Source: Candidatus Zhuqueibacterota bacterium
GTDB lineage: Bacteria > Zhuqueibacterota > Zhuqueibacteria > Thermofontimicrobiales > Thiofontviventaceae
Direction: 5' to 3'
NCBI GenBank assembly: GCA_016926625.1
Contig: JAFGOE010000004.1
Location: 1-36,633, forward strand
DNA length: 36,633 bases
Under the pieces are notes generated by a model that made no database searches, had not been told where the DNA came from, and saw only the letters and a program-made list of their open reading frames with translations. The first letter of the stretch is position 1; every line of letters begins with the position of its first letter. Below are positions 9,458 to 18,337 of this stretch, one piece after another. The translations under genes were made by a program, and so were the position numbers.

Positions 9458-10639
9458 ATGAAAAATAGCAGGATGTTTATTTACTTCTACACTCTTCTCG
9501 TCCTCTTATTACTTTATTCGCAATTGTATGCCGGCGGCAAATGGTATAACGACTATGAAGACGGCATAAAATTGATGGATCAAGGGAGATGGGCAGCAGC
9601 CATCGTAAAATTTAGACAAGCACTCAATGTTAAAGCAGACGACACAAATAAGATCCGCACCTATGGCATGCACTTCATCGAGTATTACCCTCACCGGGAG
9701 ATCGGTATCTGTTTCTTTGAGTTGAAAGAATTTGACAAGGCACAGCAGCAGCTACAACTCTCTCTTCGACAATCCTATTCCGCGCGAGCGATGGAATATC
9801 TGCAAAAGTTAACCGGCGGTACACCTGTGCCTCCGATGAAACCCAAGATCGAGCAGCCTATTGAAGATACACCGATTCGAGAGGAAAAAACACCTCAACC
9901 TGAACCCGTACCCACGAAACCGCAAGTCGTCATTACGCCGACAAGCGTTAAACTGGTCGGTGAACGTATGGGATTAGCCGTCTTGCCGTTTCAGACCAGT
10001 GGACTGGGTGTCGATATCGGAGAAATCAACATCGTCGAGCAGATGATGACAACGTTTTATAACACCAATCGCTTCAAGCTTGTCGAGAGGACACAGCTCG
10101 AAAAAATTCTGGCCGAACAATCTCTGGGCATGAGCGGCGTGCTCGATGCATCTACTGCAGCCGAGATCGGTAAGGGGATCGGAGTGGATGCGATTGTGCT
10201 CGGCAACGTGACTCGTGCAGGAAGTAATCTAGCGATCGATGCCCGACTTATCGATACCGAAACAGCCCAGATTATCACAGCACAGGATGAGTTGAGTGAT
10301 GGACTTACGATTGCCCAGTTGAAATCTGCCATTCAAAGCCTGGCTCAAAAAATATCGAATGACCTGCCTCTGCTTGAAGGTTATGTGATCGGTGTAGCCG
10401 GATCGGACCTGACATTGGATATCGGTTCCGGCAAAGGGATAAAGAAAGGAATGAAATGCATTATTTACTCCGAAGGTGAGGACGTGGTCCATCCGATAAC
10501 CAAGAAAGTTTTGGGAAAGCAGACAACAGAACTGGGCGAGATCAAGTTGACCCAGGTCTATTCAAACTATTCGGTCGGCACAGTGATCAGTACCAATGCC
10601 AGCATGTATGAAGTCGGCAATAAATTTGTGACTAAATAA
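9458..10639 (+). CDS. Exported TPR-CsgG domain protein with FlgT-like C-terminus
   Basis: The 393-residue product starts with a signal peptide ending near YAGG (about residue 26). A tetratricopeptide-like helical region follows (about 28-125, with DQGRWAAAIVKFRQAL and ELKEFDKAQQQLQLSL). A Pro-rich linker (about 126-160) leads to a CsgG-type domain (about 165-300, with GLAVLPFQTSG, KLVERTQLEKILAEQ and GVDAIVLGNV). The last 90 residues resemble the SH3-like C-terminal domain of FlgT (DLTLDIGSGKGIKKGMKCIIY). CsgG domains occur in outer-membrane secretion channels and in periplasmic assembly factors; with no lipobox here a soluble periplasmic role is more likely. It precedes a FadL/PorV-like gene by 114 nt. 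The exact role is unknown. Confidence 0.82.
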   Translation: MKNSRMFIYFYTLLVLLLLYSQLYAGGKWYNDYEDGIKLMDQGRWAAAIVKFRQALNVKADDTNKIRTYGMHFIEYYPHREIGICFFELKEFDKAQQQLQLSLRQSYSARAMEYLQKLTGGTPVPPMKPKIEQPIEDTPIREEKTPQPEPVPTKPQVVITPTSVKLVGERMGLAVLPFQTSGLGVDIGEINIVEQMMTTFYNTNRFKLVERTQLEKILAEQSLGMSGVLDASTAAEIGKGIGVDAIVLGNVTRAGSNLAIDARLIDTETAQIITAQDELSDGLTIAQLKSAIQSLAQKISNDLPLLEGYVIGVAGSDLTLDIGSGKGIKKGMKCIIYSEGEDVVHPITKKVLGKQTTELGEIKLTQVYSNYSVGTVISTNASMYEVGNKFVTK

Positions 10640-10656
10640 TAAAACTAACTAATCAG

Positions 10657-10704
10657 AAAGGAGGTTACAGGTTCATTATATATTCTGTATTATCTAACTC
10701 CTTT
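10657..10704 (+). terminator. Possible stem-loop terminator or leader structure
   Basis: AAAGGAGGTTA (10657-10667) can pair with TAACTCCTTT (10695-10704) with one bulged G, around a 27-nt AT-rich loop; the trailing T-run is short (four). It lies 17 nt after the CsgG-domain stop and just before the next gene's promoter. The left arm also looks like a strong ribosome site with no gene behind it. Confidence 0.35.
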
Positions 10705-10711
10705 TGCATCA

Positions 10712-10720
10712 TGCTATACT
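10712..10720 (+). promoter_or_regulatory. Extended -10 promoter for the FadL/PorV-like gene
   Basis: TGCTATACT fits an extended -10 element (TGn plus TATACT). No good -35 is seen 17 nt upstream. The predicted transcript start would be about 27 nt before the ATG at 10754. Confidence 0.35.
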
Positions 10721-10753
10721 AACAATTAATTCCTAATTTAAGGAGGAATACTA

Positions 10754-11884
10754 ATGAAATTGAAATTCATTTTTGTAATAATATTAACACTTTTAATCGT
10801 AGATTTATCTTATGCTCAGGAAGCTGATTTCAACTTCATCGGCGCCGGAGCAAGAGCACGTGGTATGGGTGGTGCTTTTATCGGATTGGCCGATGATGCA
10901 ACCGCCATGTCATGGAACCCTGCAGGATTGGCAAAACTGGAAACACCCGAAGCTTCTGTGGTCGGTATGATAACGAACTACGGTGTCTCTTCAGATATTG
11001 ATGAATTTGACGAAGAACCCTATAAGAGTTCGCATGCCAACCTGAACTTTATCAGTGGTGCAGTGCCTCTTAATATAGGCGCAAGAAACCTGGTAGCTGG
11101 TGTTGCATATCAGCAGATCATGGATTTATACTATAAATATGACGGAGAGGATTATACTGACGAGAGAACAGGTGGTATCTATGCGATCACACCGGCGATC
11201 GGAGTTCAGCTCTCCCCCACATTTTCTTTAGGTGCCTCGTTTAATATTTATACCGGAAAGACCGAATATACGTCTGAGGATCTCACCGGTGAATGGGATG
11301 ATGAAAGCTATGAATACAGCTATTCTGCTACCAACTTCAACGTCGGCGCTCTGTTCGATTACGATAAATTCCGTTTAGGTGCTGTGTTCAAGACGGGTTT
11401 CGACTTAAAAGAAGAATATGAAGGAAGGGATTTCTCGGCTGAAATTTCGATGCCAAATATATTGGGATTCGGTGTATCCTATCTGGCAACTGAGAATTTA
11501 ACTCTGGCCGCGGACTATGAGATGCGAAGTTTTTCGGAATCCGAGATCACGTACGAAGATAGCGAACCAGACACATTAGGCTGGGAAGATATCAATCAAT
11601 TACGCGTCGGTGCCGAATATCTGATGATGAGCGGTGATAATATTATTCCGCTTCGTCTCGGTTTTGCCACTACCCCATCGTTATACAAAGATGATCAGGG
11701 CGATCAAATCACAGGCTACAACCTTACTGCCGGTGTCGGTATCATCATGGGAAATATCAACCTGGATCTTGGTATCGAATATAATCAGTACAGCTACGAA
11801 TTTGAAGGCTGGGATGAAACATACGAGTACTCAGAAAATTATCTGCGCTTTATCATAGCCGGTGTCTTCCACTTTAATAAGTAA
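10754..11884 (+). CDS. FadL/PorV-like outer-membrane beta-barrel protein
   Basis: This 376-residue protein has a signal peptide ending in SYAQ (about residue 22). The mature N-terminus GAGARARGMGGAFIGLADD followed by ATAMSWNPAGLAKL is the hallmark shared by FadL/OmpP1, UPF0164 and PorV proteins. Alternating hydrophobic strands, many Tyr and acidic loop residues and a C-terminal aromatic strand (IIAGVFHFNK) fit a 14-strand barrel. PorV is the outer-membrane partner that releases T9SS cargo, and this genome encodes T9SS cargo. The sequence alone does not tell PorV from a hydrophobic-compound channel, so I leave it unnamed. A strong ribosome site AAGGAGG lies at 10740-10746. A good terminator follows 20 nt after the stop. 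Confidence 0.85.
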   Translation: MKLKFIFVIILTLLIVDLSYAQEADFNFIGAGARARGMGGAFIGLADDATAMSWNPAGLAKLETPEASVVGMITNYGVSSDIDEFDEEPYKSSHANLNFISGAVPLNIGARNLVAGVAYQQIMDLYYKYDGEDYTDERTGGIYAITPAIGVQLSPTFSLGASFNIYTGKTEYTSEDLTGEWDDESYEYSYSATNFNVGALFDYDKFRLGAVFKTGFDLKEEYEGRDFSAEISMPNILGFGVSYLATENLTLAADYEMRSFSESEITYEDSEPDTLGWEDINQLRVGAEYLMMSGDNIIPLRLGFATTPSLYKDDQGDQITGYNLTAGVGIIMGNINLDLGIEYNQYSYEFEGWDETYEYSENYLRFIIAGVFHFNK

Positions 11885-11904
11885 ACGTTACGATAACTAC
11901 CAAT

Positions 11905-11935
11905 AAGGGCGAATCATTATTCGCCCTTTTTTTTT
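11905..11935 (+). terminator. Rho-independent terminator of the FadL/PorV-like gene
   Basis: A perfect 10-bp stem, AAGGGCGAAT (11905-11914) with ATTCGCCCTT (11919-11928), closes a CATT loop and runs into nine T residues. It lies 20 nt after the stop codon, between two convergent genes. Confidence 0.9.
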
Positions 11936-11964
11936 GGGGGGGGGGGGCGAATGATGATTCACCC
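11936..11964. repeat. Twelve-G homopolymer followed by a second hairpin
   Basis: A run of twelve G (11936-11947) directly follows the T-run of the terminator. Its last G residues begin a second imperfect hairpin, GGGCGAAT/ATTCACCC (11945-11964), whose left arm repeats the GGGCGAAT of the first terminator. Read from the minus strand it could serve the convergent YitT gene. The homopolymer is liable to slippage and to sequencing error. Confidence 0.6.
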
Positions 11965-11965
11965 A

Positions 11966-12901
11966 TTATATCCGTCTGCGGAAACCTTCTCCGAGCACCT
12001 CGTGCACATTGTTGATCACGATAAACGCCTTTGGATCGATCTCCTTGACCAGATCGATTAGCAGCGTTGTTTCGCGGCGTGTGATCACGGTGTACAAAAT
12101 CTCGCGTTTGGTATCGGTGTACAATCCTCTACCGTACAACGACGTCGCGCCGCGACTCATCTCTTTTAGTACAACTTCGGCTATCTCACTATATTTGGGG
12201 GACACAATGATGGCGGCTTTTGCATAATCCATTCCCTCGATGATCACATCGATCAGACGCGACGAAACAAACAGTAAGATAAATGCATATAGAGTCAACG
12301 TTAACGCTGGTTTGCTTGTCGCTAAACCTTTAAAGTGGATAACAAAACCGGCGGTAAGAATTACGAAGAAATCGATCAACATGATCGCCATTCCAGGTTT
12401 CCATCCGTACCGTTTCCGGAGGATAGCGGCAACTATATCGGATCCACCCGTCGATCCCCGAAATTTAAAGATAATGCCGAGCCCGACACCCAGGAGCACT
12501 GCTCCAAAAACAACGGATAAAATAAAATCATGTTCCACCAAATCCTTTACTGCGGACGAATTTTGAATCGCTATGAATCGCATGCCCGGGATTTGACCAC
12601 GCAGCAGATCGATAAAAAACGAATTCAGCGTAAATCCTGCAAACGTTCTCACGCCAAAACTTCCGCCTAACTCCTTTAATCCCCAAATGTAAAGCGGGAT
12701 GTTAAATATCCATATCAACAAGCCGACCGGTATTTTATCATTCGATAAGTAATGCCCTACCATCGCCAGTCCGCTCACACCACCGGGCACCACCCTGGCG
12801 TCGACGAGGAAGACACCGATGCCAAAGGCCATGATAAATGCCCCGATAGTAATCGCGAAATAATCTCTTACGAGATGCTTACGTTTTAGTGATGTGTTCA
12901 T
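11966..12901 (-). CDS. YitT family membrane protein (DUF2179 C-terminus)
   Basis: This is a 311-residue integral membrane protein of the YitT family: five or six hydrophobic segments in the first 210 residues, with VDARVVPGGVSGLAMV in the first helical hairpin and GSTGGSDIVAAILRKR in the centre, both family signatures. The DUF2179 cytosolic domain follows (about 220-311, with SRGATSLYGRGLYT and VLYTVITRRE-like strand, ending VINNVHEVLGEGF). The molecular function of YitT proteins is not established; transport is often assumed. The ribosome site AAGGA sits 6 nt before the ATG. The gene converges with the outer-membrane protein gene. Confidence 0.92.
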   Translation of the reverse strand: MNTSLKRKHLVRDYFAITIGAFIMAFGIGVFLVDARVVPGGVSGLAMVGHYLSNDKIPVGLLIWIFNIPLYIWGLKELGGSFGVRTFAGFTLNSFFIDLLRGQIPGMRFIAIQNSSAVKDLVEHDFILSVVFGAVLLGVGLGIIFKFRGSTGGSDIVAAILRKRYGWKPGMAIMLIDFFVILTAGFVIHFKGLATSKPALTLTLYAFILLFVSSRLIDVIIEGMDYAKAAIIVSPKYSEIAEVVLKEMSRGATSLYGRGLYTDTKREILYTVITRRETTLLIDLVKEIDPKAFIVINNVHEVLGEGFRRRI

Positions 12902-13026
12902 GGATTATCCTTCTCTTTATTGCACCATATATTGCATGCCAATGATGGCAATCGAACGTTGTTCTCATGCGTGATGGCTCATCAGCTGCGATGATGTGTA
13001 CATCAGACGACCTTAATACATGTAAA

Positions 13027-13059
13027 TATCGCCATTTCATATCCATTGAAATGGCGATA
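13027..13059 (-). terminator. Perfect 13-bp hairpin at the end of the signalling operon
   Basis: TATCGCCATTTCA (13027-13039) and TGAAATGGCGATA (13047-13059) pair perfectly around a 7-nt loop. Read on the minus strand it lies 62 nt past the GHL10 stop and is followed by only a weak T-rich stretch (ATTTACAT). It may act as a terminator or 3' protecting structure for the long minus-strand operon. Confidence 0.6.
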
Positions 13060-13121
13060 AAGTTTATTGATACGTTGTCGCACGATCAGATTAACAAGTG
13101 AGCGACCGGGTACAGAAGAAA

Positions 13122-14687
13122 TCATTCTGTACTGGATATTGCCTCACCGGCTGACATAACCAGGAGAGGTAGATCAATTTCCAGCACATTAGATGGGGGG
13201 CTCTCGTTGCCGACTCTATCAAGTGCCGTCACCGCGTAGACATATCGATTACCGTATTCACATGTAATATCGTAATATATCGTATCTGAATTGGCGGTTA
13301 CATGGAGTAGATTCCGTGCATCATTGAAATCGATGACTTCCCCGGTCGTACGGTAGACATTGAAACGAACGACATCGCCTGAGTCATGATAATGATTTGA
13401 ATTAGTCCACAGAAGCTTTATCGCTCCGTTCGCCAGAAATTGGGCGCGCAAATTCTTTGGATCCATCGGTGGTTTATCATCTTTCCAGCTCATCGGAGGA
13501 ATATTCGAGGGATAGATCTGTCCTTCATTAACCTCAATGGCCTCTATCGCTCGGGAAAGACCGCTGTAGCTAAAGAATACCATACCATTACCATATTTAC
13601 GGCATATCTCTATTTGTTTTACCACTTCGTCTGCCGGCCAGTTTTCTGAACCGAGCGAGTTGATCATCATGCCAGGAAATATATATCGATCGTAACGATA
13701 ATGAGTCAGCCAGTCCCTGGCGATTTTTACGAACGGTGCTGTCTCATGATCGGTCTGCCAATAAATCATCGGAACGATAAAGTCCATCTTCCCTTCTTCA
13801 ATCCACTGCATTGCATCCTGGAACACCACATGATAACCATTCCAGCTACTGTAGTTGTATTTCCCGATGACTGCAGCAGATATTTTTAACCAGGGTTTAG
13901 CTACAGTCGCCTCATCATAAAATGTCCGAACGAATATATTAATATTTTCGCGTTGCCAATCCTCCCAGTTTAAACGCTCGGGATTTCCTGAGGCTGAATT
14001 GAAAAGGTTTACGCTGACAGGATCATGTGAATAGCCCAGAGTATTCGCTTCCTCAGGATATCGAATGTAATCGAAATGAAATCCATCGATATCATAATGG
14101 GTGATAATGTCCATCGCGACATCGATTAGATAATCGCGCACGGCTGGTATGCCTGGACTAAGGCTTACATAATGGCCTGAGAGTTTCATCGGTACACCCT
14201 CATTATCACAAACGAGCCATTCCGGATGTGCGTTGTATACATGTTCCGGTTGCGTATGCAGTGGAGGAACCGTTCCCCTCCAGGCCGGAAATGTATTGAA
14301 CCACGCGTGAAGTTCGAGACCGCGCTTATGTGCTTCATCGATCGCAAAGGCTAAAGGATCCCACCCCGGATCCTTTCCTAACTTGCCAGTCAGTACGTCT
14401 GACCAGGGTTCGAAATTCGATCGATAGAACGCATCGCCATTTCCGCGTATCTGAAAGAAAATGATGTTCGACTTAAGCTCTGTGGCCTGGTCGAAAATCG
14501 ATTTAATTCTCTCCTGCTGATCCGTAGAACTCATCGAATCATCACGAGCAGCCCATTCCCAGCGAGTCACCCATAACCCGCGCGCTTCTTTTATCGGATA
14601 GCGCATACGCTTGCAAACCGAACCCATGATGACCAGAGCCATTGAAAAGATGATAATCCATTGCGTTAATCTTCTCAGCACCTTCAT
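13122..14687 (-). CDS. GHL10 (DUF187) family glycoside hydrolase with fibronectin domain
   Basis: The predicted 521-residue exported protein belongs to the glycosyl hydrolase-like 10 family (PF02638). After an N-terminal hydrophobic segment it reads EARGLWVTRWEW, then SNIIFFQIRGNGDAFYRS, GLELHAWFNTFPAW, and DIDGFHFDYIRYP with FDYIRYPE as the barrel core, all family hallmarks. The C-terminal ~100 residues form a fibronectin type III-like domain (KLLWTNSN, FNVYRTTGEV, YVYAVTALDRVGN). The start at 14687 is chosen over the frame's first ATG at 14714 because GGGAGG lies 6 nt before it and it begins a signal sequence. A Cys at residue 25 (MGSVC) is a poor lipobox. GHL10 proteins act on cell-wall or exopolysaccharide glycans. 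It is the last gene of the signalling operon, 51 nt after the receiver-phosphatase gene. Confidence 0.88.
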   Translation of the reverse strand: MKVLRRLTQWIIIFSMALVIMGSVCKRMRYPIKEARGLWVTRWEWAARDDSMSSTDQQERIKSIFDQATELKSNIIFFQIRGNGDAFYRSNFEPWSDVLTGKLGKDPGWDPLAFAIDEAHKRGLELHAWFNTFPAWRGTVPPLHTQPEHVYNAHPEWLVCDNEGVPMKLSGHYVSLSPGIPAVRDYLIDVAMDIITHYDIDGFHFDYIRYPEEANTLGYSHDPVSVNLFNSASGNPERLNWEDWQRENINIFVRTFYDEATVAKPWLKISAAVIGKYNYSSWNGYHVVFQDAMQWIEEGKMDFIVPMIYWQTDHETAPFVKIARDWLTHYRYDRYIFPGMMINSLGSENWPADEVVKQIEICRKYGNGMVFFSYSGLSRAIEAIEVNEGQIYPSNIPPMSWKDDKPPMDPKNLRAQFLANGAIKLLWTNSNHYHDSGDVVRFNVYRTTGEVIDFNDARNLLHVTANSDTIYYDITCEYGNRYVYAVTALDRVGNESPPSNVLEIDLPLLVMSAGEAISSTE

Positions 14688-14738
14688 TGAATCCTCCCAT
14701 ATTTTTTCCGGCAAAACAGGTAGAGATGATGGATTGGA

Positions 14739-15884
14739 TTATTTAAGGTGAGCTACGATGATAAATATATCGTCCGTCATCTTCTTCTTCCTATTGCCGT
14801 TCAGCTCCTGAATGATTTTTTCGGGTAAATGCTTCGTCTCTTCATGGATGTTTTTCTCGACGATCTTAATGAGACCTTCTATGCCAAGAGCCATATTTTG
14901 TCGTTCCTCAAACTCAGTCAGCCCATCGGTATACATCAGAAGCTTATCCTCTTTTCTTAGATCGATCTCACTTTGTTGGATGTCCTTAAGTTCAATCTGT
15001 TCGTAGCCGACGATAGTGTTCTGGGAAGCAAGTTGCTTGATATCATTATGTCGATGATTCCATAGGAGGAGGGGTGGATGGGCAGCCCCGCAGTAAATAC
15101 ATTTCAGTTCCTTTAAATCGATCATACACGAGAACATCGTGAGGAACATACCAGTTCGGTAAAACACATCCACGATAAAATTATTAAGATTATATATGAT
15201 CTCATTCGGGTAGAGTTGTTCGCGTATCAACTTCCTGAGTTCACTGCATGTACGATTGACTAACAAAGCGGCAGTTATCCCATGGCCGGTCACATCGATC
15301 AGATTAAGATATACATAACGATTCCCGTCGTAGTAAACATCAGCGAAATCTCCTCCCACACCAATCATGGGCAGATGTTTGACGCTGATTTCAATCCGAT
15401 CGTTCTCAAGTGGTTGCGGTACCAGACTCTCCTGAACCTGCGTCGACAATCTCAGGTCCCTTTCCAGCATCGCATGATACTCTTCCAGTTCTCTTTCGTT
15501 AGCCTCTAATTTCAGTCGCATCTCACGATGCTGCAGCGCCTGTTCCACTTTGAATTTGAATTCGTCGATATCAACAGGTTTCGATAAATATTCGAATGCT
15601 CCGGATTTCATGGCTTTAACCGCCGTCTTGATGCTACCGTAACCCGTCAATATGAGCACTTCGGTGTTTGGATATTTTTCCTTAGCCTCTTTTAAAATCT
15701 TCAATCCGTCGATGTCTGGCATCTGCAAATCCGATACGATCAGATCATATTCGTTTTTTTCCAAATTTTTCAATGCCTCCGCACCCCCCAGGACGGAGGT
15801 GACGGTATGAGAAGTTTTCGATAAAATCGCTGTCAGGAAAAGTAGTATACTCTTATCGTCATCGACCAATAAAATAGATGCCAT
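14739..15884 (-). CDS. Response regulator with PP2C (SpoIIE/RsbU-type) phosphatase output
   Basis: The 381-residue cytosolic protein has a receiver domain (about 1-120) with the acidic cluster VDDD, phosphoacceptor D52 in SDLQMP, the T of LTGYG and K of LSKPV. A short coiled-coil follows (about 120-150). The rest is a PP2C phosphatase of the SpoIIE type with metal-binding Asp residues in VGGDFADV, IDVTGHG, MYTDGLTE and MTDDIFII. It would dephosphorylate a phospho-Ser STAS protein under control of an unseen histidine kinase; no kinase is in the window. The ATG has an AGGGA ribosome site. It lies 68 nt after the GAF-phosphatase gene on the same strand, and the STAS protein at 18338-18682 is the obvious candidate substrate. 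Confidence 0.94.
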   Translation of the reverse strand: MASILLVDDDKSILLFLTAILSKTSHTVTSVLGGAEALKNLEKNEYDLIVSDLQMPDIDGLKILKEAKEKYPNTEVLILTGYGSIKTAVKAMKSGAFEYLSKPVDIDEFKFKVEQALQHREMRLKLEANERELEEYHAMLERDLRLSTQVQESLVPQPLENDRIEISVKHLPMIGVGGDFADVYYDGNRYVYLNLIDVTGHGITAALLVNRTCSELRKLIREQLYPNEIIYNLNNFIVDVFYRTGMFLTMFSCMIDLKELKCIYCGAAHPPLLLWNHRHNDIKQLASQNTIVGYEQIELKDIQQSEIDLRKEDKLLMYTDGLTEFEERQNMALGIEGLIKIVEKNIHEETKHLPEKIIQELNGNRKKKMTDDIFIIVAHLK

Positions 15885-15952
15885 TGAGTTCCCTAGGGAT
15901 TATGAATAAACTTTGATTTACACTATTGCGTGAAAGATGATGCCGTGTCGTA

Positions 15953-17731
15953 TCAGAGGACTTTTATTATGAGCATCGTGATGTCGTCACTCTGATTTAC
16001 ACCCCTGGTGAACGATTTAATTGCACTGAATATCCGTTCCTTCATCTCCTCGGCACTGGCTTCCAAATGATTTAAAATTATCTCTTTGATGCGATCTTCA
16101 CCGAATTCCTCATCCTTTTCATTCATCGCCTCTGAAACACCATCGGTGTACATAATAATCCAATCCCCTGTCACCAGCCTGATATCACCTTGTTGAAATG
16201 GTACATTTTTCATCATACCCAGTATAAGTCCCCCCTTTTCCAGTTCTTTGATGCTTTTCTCAAGGCTTCTGTACCAGAGAGGAGGATTATGTCCAGCATT
16301 CACATAGGAAAACGTGCGATCCTTAATGTGCAGCATCCCAAAGAAGAAGGTAATGAATCGATCATGCCCCGTGTGTTGATAGATAAGATTATTGATCTTA
16401 AACGCTACATCGCGGAGATTGCTATGAGCATCGACAATTGCTTGCAGAGAGGCTTGCAAGTTGGACATTAACAACGATGCAGGAATACCTTTCCCGGATA
16501 CATCGGCGATAGCCAAACAAACGTTATTATCAGCAAGTTCGATGCAATCGAAGTAATCGCCTCCTACCTGTGTGCTCGGAATATTCATCGCCGCAATCTC
16601 GAAGCCCGGAGCTGTAGGACAGGTCTGCGGGAGCAGTCGAGATTGAATTTCACGGGCTATGTCAAGCTCTTCCTCAATTCGCTGCTTCTCCAGAGTCTCC
16701 TCGAATAACCGCGCGTTCTCGAGGCAGATAACTGCTTCATTCCCGAGTGTGTATAAAAATTCAATATCATCCGTGTTAAATTCTGTCTTCAATATCTTTT
16801 CGCCGATAACAATGATACCCCTGGTCTCGTCCTTGATCTGCATAGGTACGATCACTTTAAAACCCTGCTGTTTTAACAGAGTTAATCCGCCATTTGCCTC
16901 AAATGATTCATCAAGGATTAGCGATTCCTTTACTCGGCCAAGATCTGTCAACAGGTCCACATTTTCATACACCTTTAAATCAGCCTCAGTACGATGACCC
17001 TTTGAAATAGCCAGCTTCATGGTATTGTTCTCGTCGATGAAGATCAGACATCGATTCACGGTCATCTCACCCATGATGGCGTAGCTTAAGAGATTTAAGA
17101 TTTTATCCTTATCTAAGGTCGAATTCAATTCCTTGCCGATATCAAATAGCGTATTTAATTCCTGGACTTTCTTATCCAGCCTCCTGTTGACATCCTGTAA
17201 CTCGAGGACCATCAAACCATTTTCAATCGATGTCGCAGCGATATTAGATAATGAGTTCAGAAAATTTATCTCGGATTGTACATAAGGAGTCTTTAAAATT
17301 TTCGCTCCAAATCCAATGATGCCCAACATTTGATTGTTGCTGCGAATGGGTATGATCATGTGAATCGAATGATCGGCAAAAAACGATTTAAATTCGGCCG
17401 TTGTGTTTTCAATATCGGAGAGAAACATCGGTTCTTGAAGTGATGATTCTATCCTTAAGGTACTACCGATCAGTTCCCTGGACAATCCTTTCGCTGTTTC
17501 TACCTTATAGATATCATCATGATCGTGAAGCATGACAATTCCTTTACTGATCATCATTTTACCCATGGATGTCAGTAAAATATTGTCGATGATTGCGTTA
17601 ACGTTGAGAGAGGAATTCAAGGTTTGACTCACCTCGAAAAGTGAGTGCAACTCCATTAATTTTTCATCTAATTTGCGACTCAGATTATCATCTCTATCTT
17701 CTACAGGTTGTACTATATCATCGTGATTCAT
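15953..17731 (-). CDS. GAF-GAF-PP2C serine/threonine phosphatase
   Basis: This 592-residue cytosolic phosphatase has a short helical N-terminus, two GAF sensor domains (about 35-180 and 195-345, each starting after a similar LxxLFxxxxxLNSxL helix), a coiled-coil linker (about 345-370, QRIEEELDIAREIQSRLLPQ) and a SpoIIE-type PP2C domain (about 375-592). The metal-binding Asp residues are present in VGGDYFDC, ADVSGKG, MYTDGVSEA and QSDDITMLI. The linker plus LLP motif is typical of RsbU-like phosphatases. GAF domains bind small ligands; the ligand is not evident. It is 91 nt downstream of the ATPase gene and probably in the same operon. Ribosome site is weak. Confidence 0.94.
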   Translation of the reverse strand: MNHDDIVQPVEDRDDNLSRKLDEKLMELHSLFEVSQTLNSSLNVNAIIDNILLTSMGKMMISKGIVMLHDHDDIYKVETAKGLSRELIGSTLRIESSLQEPMFLSDIENTTAEFKSFFADHSIHMIIPIRSNNQMLGIIGFGAKILKTPYVQSEINFLNSLSNIAATSIENGLMVLELQDVNRRLDKKVQELNTLFDIGKELNSTLDKDKILNLLSYAIMGEMTVNRCLIFIDENNTMKLAISKGHRTEADLKVYENVDLLTDLGRVKESLILDESFEANGGLTLLKQQGFKVIVPMQIKDETRGIIVIGEKILKTEFNTDDIEFLYTLGNEAVICLENARLFEETLEKQRIEEELDIAREIQSRLLPQTCPTAPGFEIAAMNIPSTQVGGDYFDCIELADNNVCLAIADVSGKGIPASLLMSNLQASLQAIVDAHSNLRDVAFKINNLIYQHTGHDRFITFFFGMLHIKDRTFSYVNAGHNPPLWYRSLEKSIKELEKGGLILGMMKNVPFQQGDIRLVTGDWIIMYTDGVSEAMNEKDEEFGEDRIKEIILNHLEASAEEMKERIFSAIKSFTRGVNQSDDITMLIIKVL

Positions 17732-17822
17732 TTAACAGAACTCTCATCATTAGTTCAGTGGATCTTGATTAAGTTGGTATTATTATTTCGATGTCAATCC
17801 AAGTCAAATCTATTATTAAAGG

Positions 17823-18311
17823 CTATGTCGCTGAAGCATCATCCTCTATTTTAACTTCATTGTTCTCCTTTTTGTAGAAATATTTCACCATTTGGACTTC
17901 ATTCTTGATGCCAGGATTCAAATCGAAATGGACTTCATCCATCAAGCTATGAATAAGATATAGTCCGAGTCCGCCGACCCGCATCTCTGCCAGATACTCT
18001 TTCATATCGGGTGTTTTTATTTTATTGACGTCGAATCCTTTACCAGTATCTGTTACGATAACGATAAAGCGATCGTAATCGAGTTTGATGGCGATCCCGA
18101 TTGAATTATTTTTTTTATCGTCATATGCGTGCTTTACAACGTTTGTACATGCCTCATCGATCGCAAGTTCTATTTTGTTGATATCATCATCACCAAATCC
18201 TACTTTCTCAGCGACTTTGGACACGAATTCTCGAATCAATTCCAGATTATCTGTTTGACTGGGAATCTTCAAATAGTATTTTGTGTTTATGTCAGGCAAA
18301 GTATTCACCAC
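17823..18311 (-). CDS. RsbW/SpoIIAB-like ATP-binding protein (HATPase_c_2)
   Basis: The product (up to 162 residues) has a GHKL ATPase fold: N box IELAIDEACTNVVKHAY with the Glu and Asn needed for Mg-ATP and kinase activity, G1 box TDTGKGFD and G2 box GGLGLYLI. This is the anti-sigma kinase partner in switching modules, which phosphorylates the STAS protein. Whether it also binds a sigma factor cannot be seen. The start is uncertain: the frame opens with GTG GTG at 18311 and 18308, but the best ribosome site, GGTGGTGA, overlaps these codons and is well placed for a TTG at 18299 (5-nt gap). No ATG is available until about residue 110. It follows the STAS gene by about 26 nt. Confidence 0.92.
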   Translation of the reverse strand: MVNTLPDINTKYYLKIPSQTDNLELIREFVSKVAEKVGFGDDDINKIELAIDEACTNVVKHAYDDKKNNSIGIAIKLDYDRFIVIVTDTGKGFDVNKIKTPDMKEYLAEMRVGGLGLYLIHSLMDEVHFDLNPGIKNEVQMVKYFYKKENNEVKIEDDASAT

Positions 18312-18337
18312 CTTTAAGTTCTTTGTTTAGTCATCAG

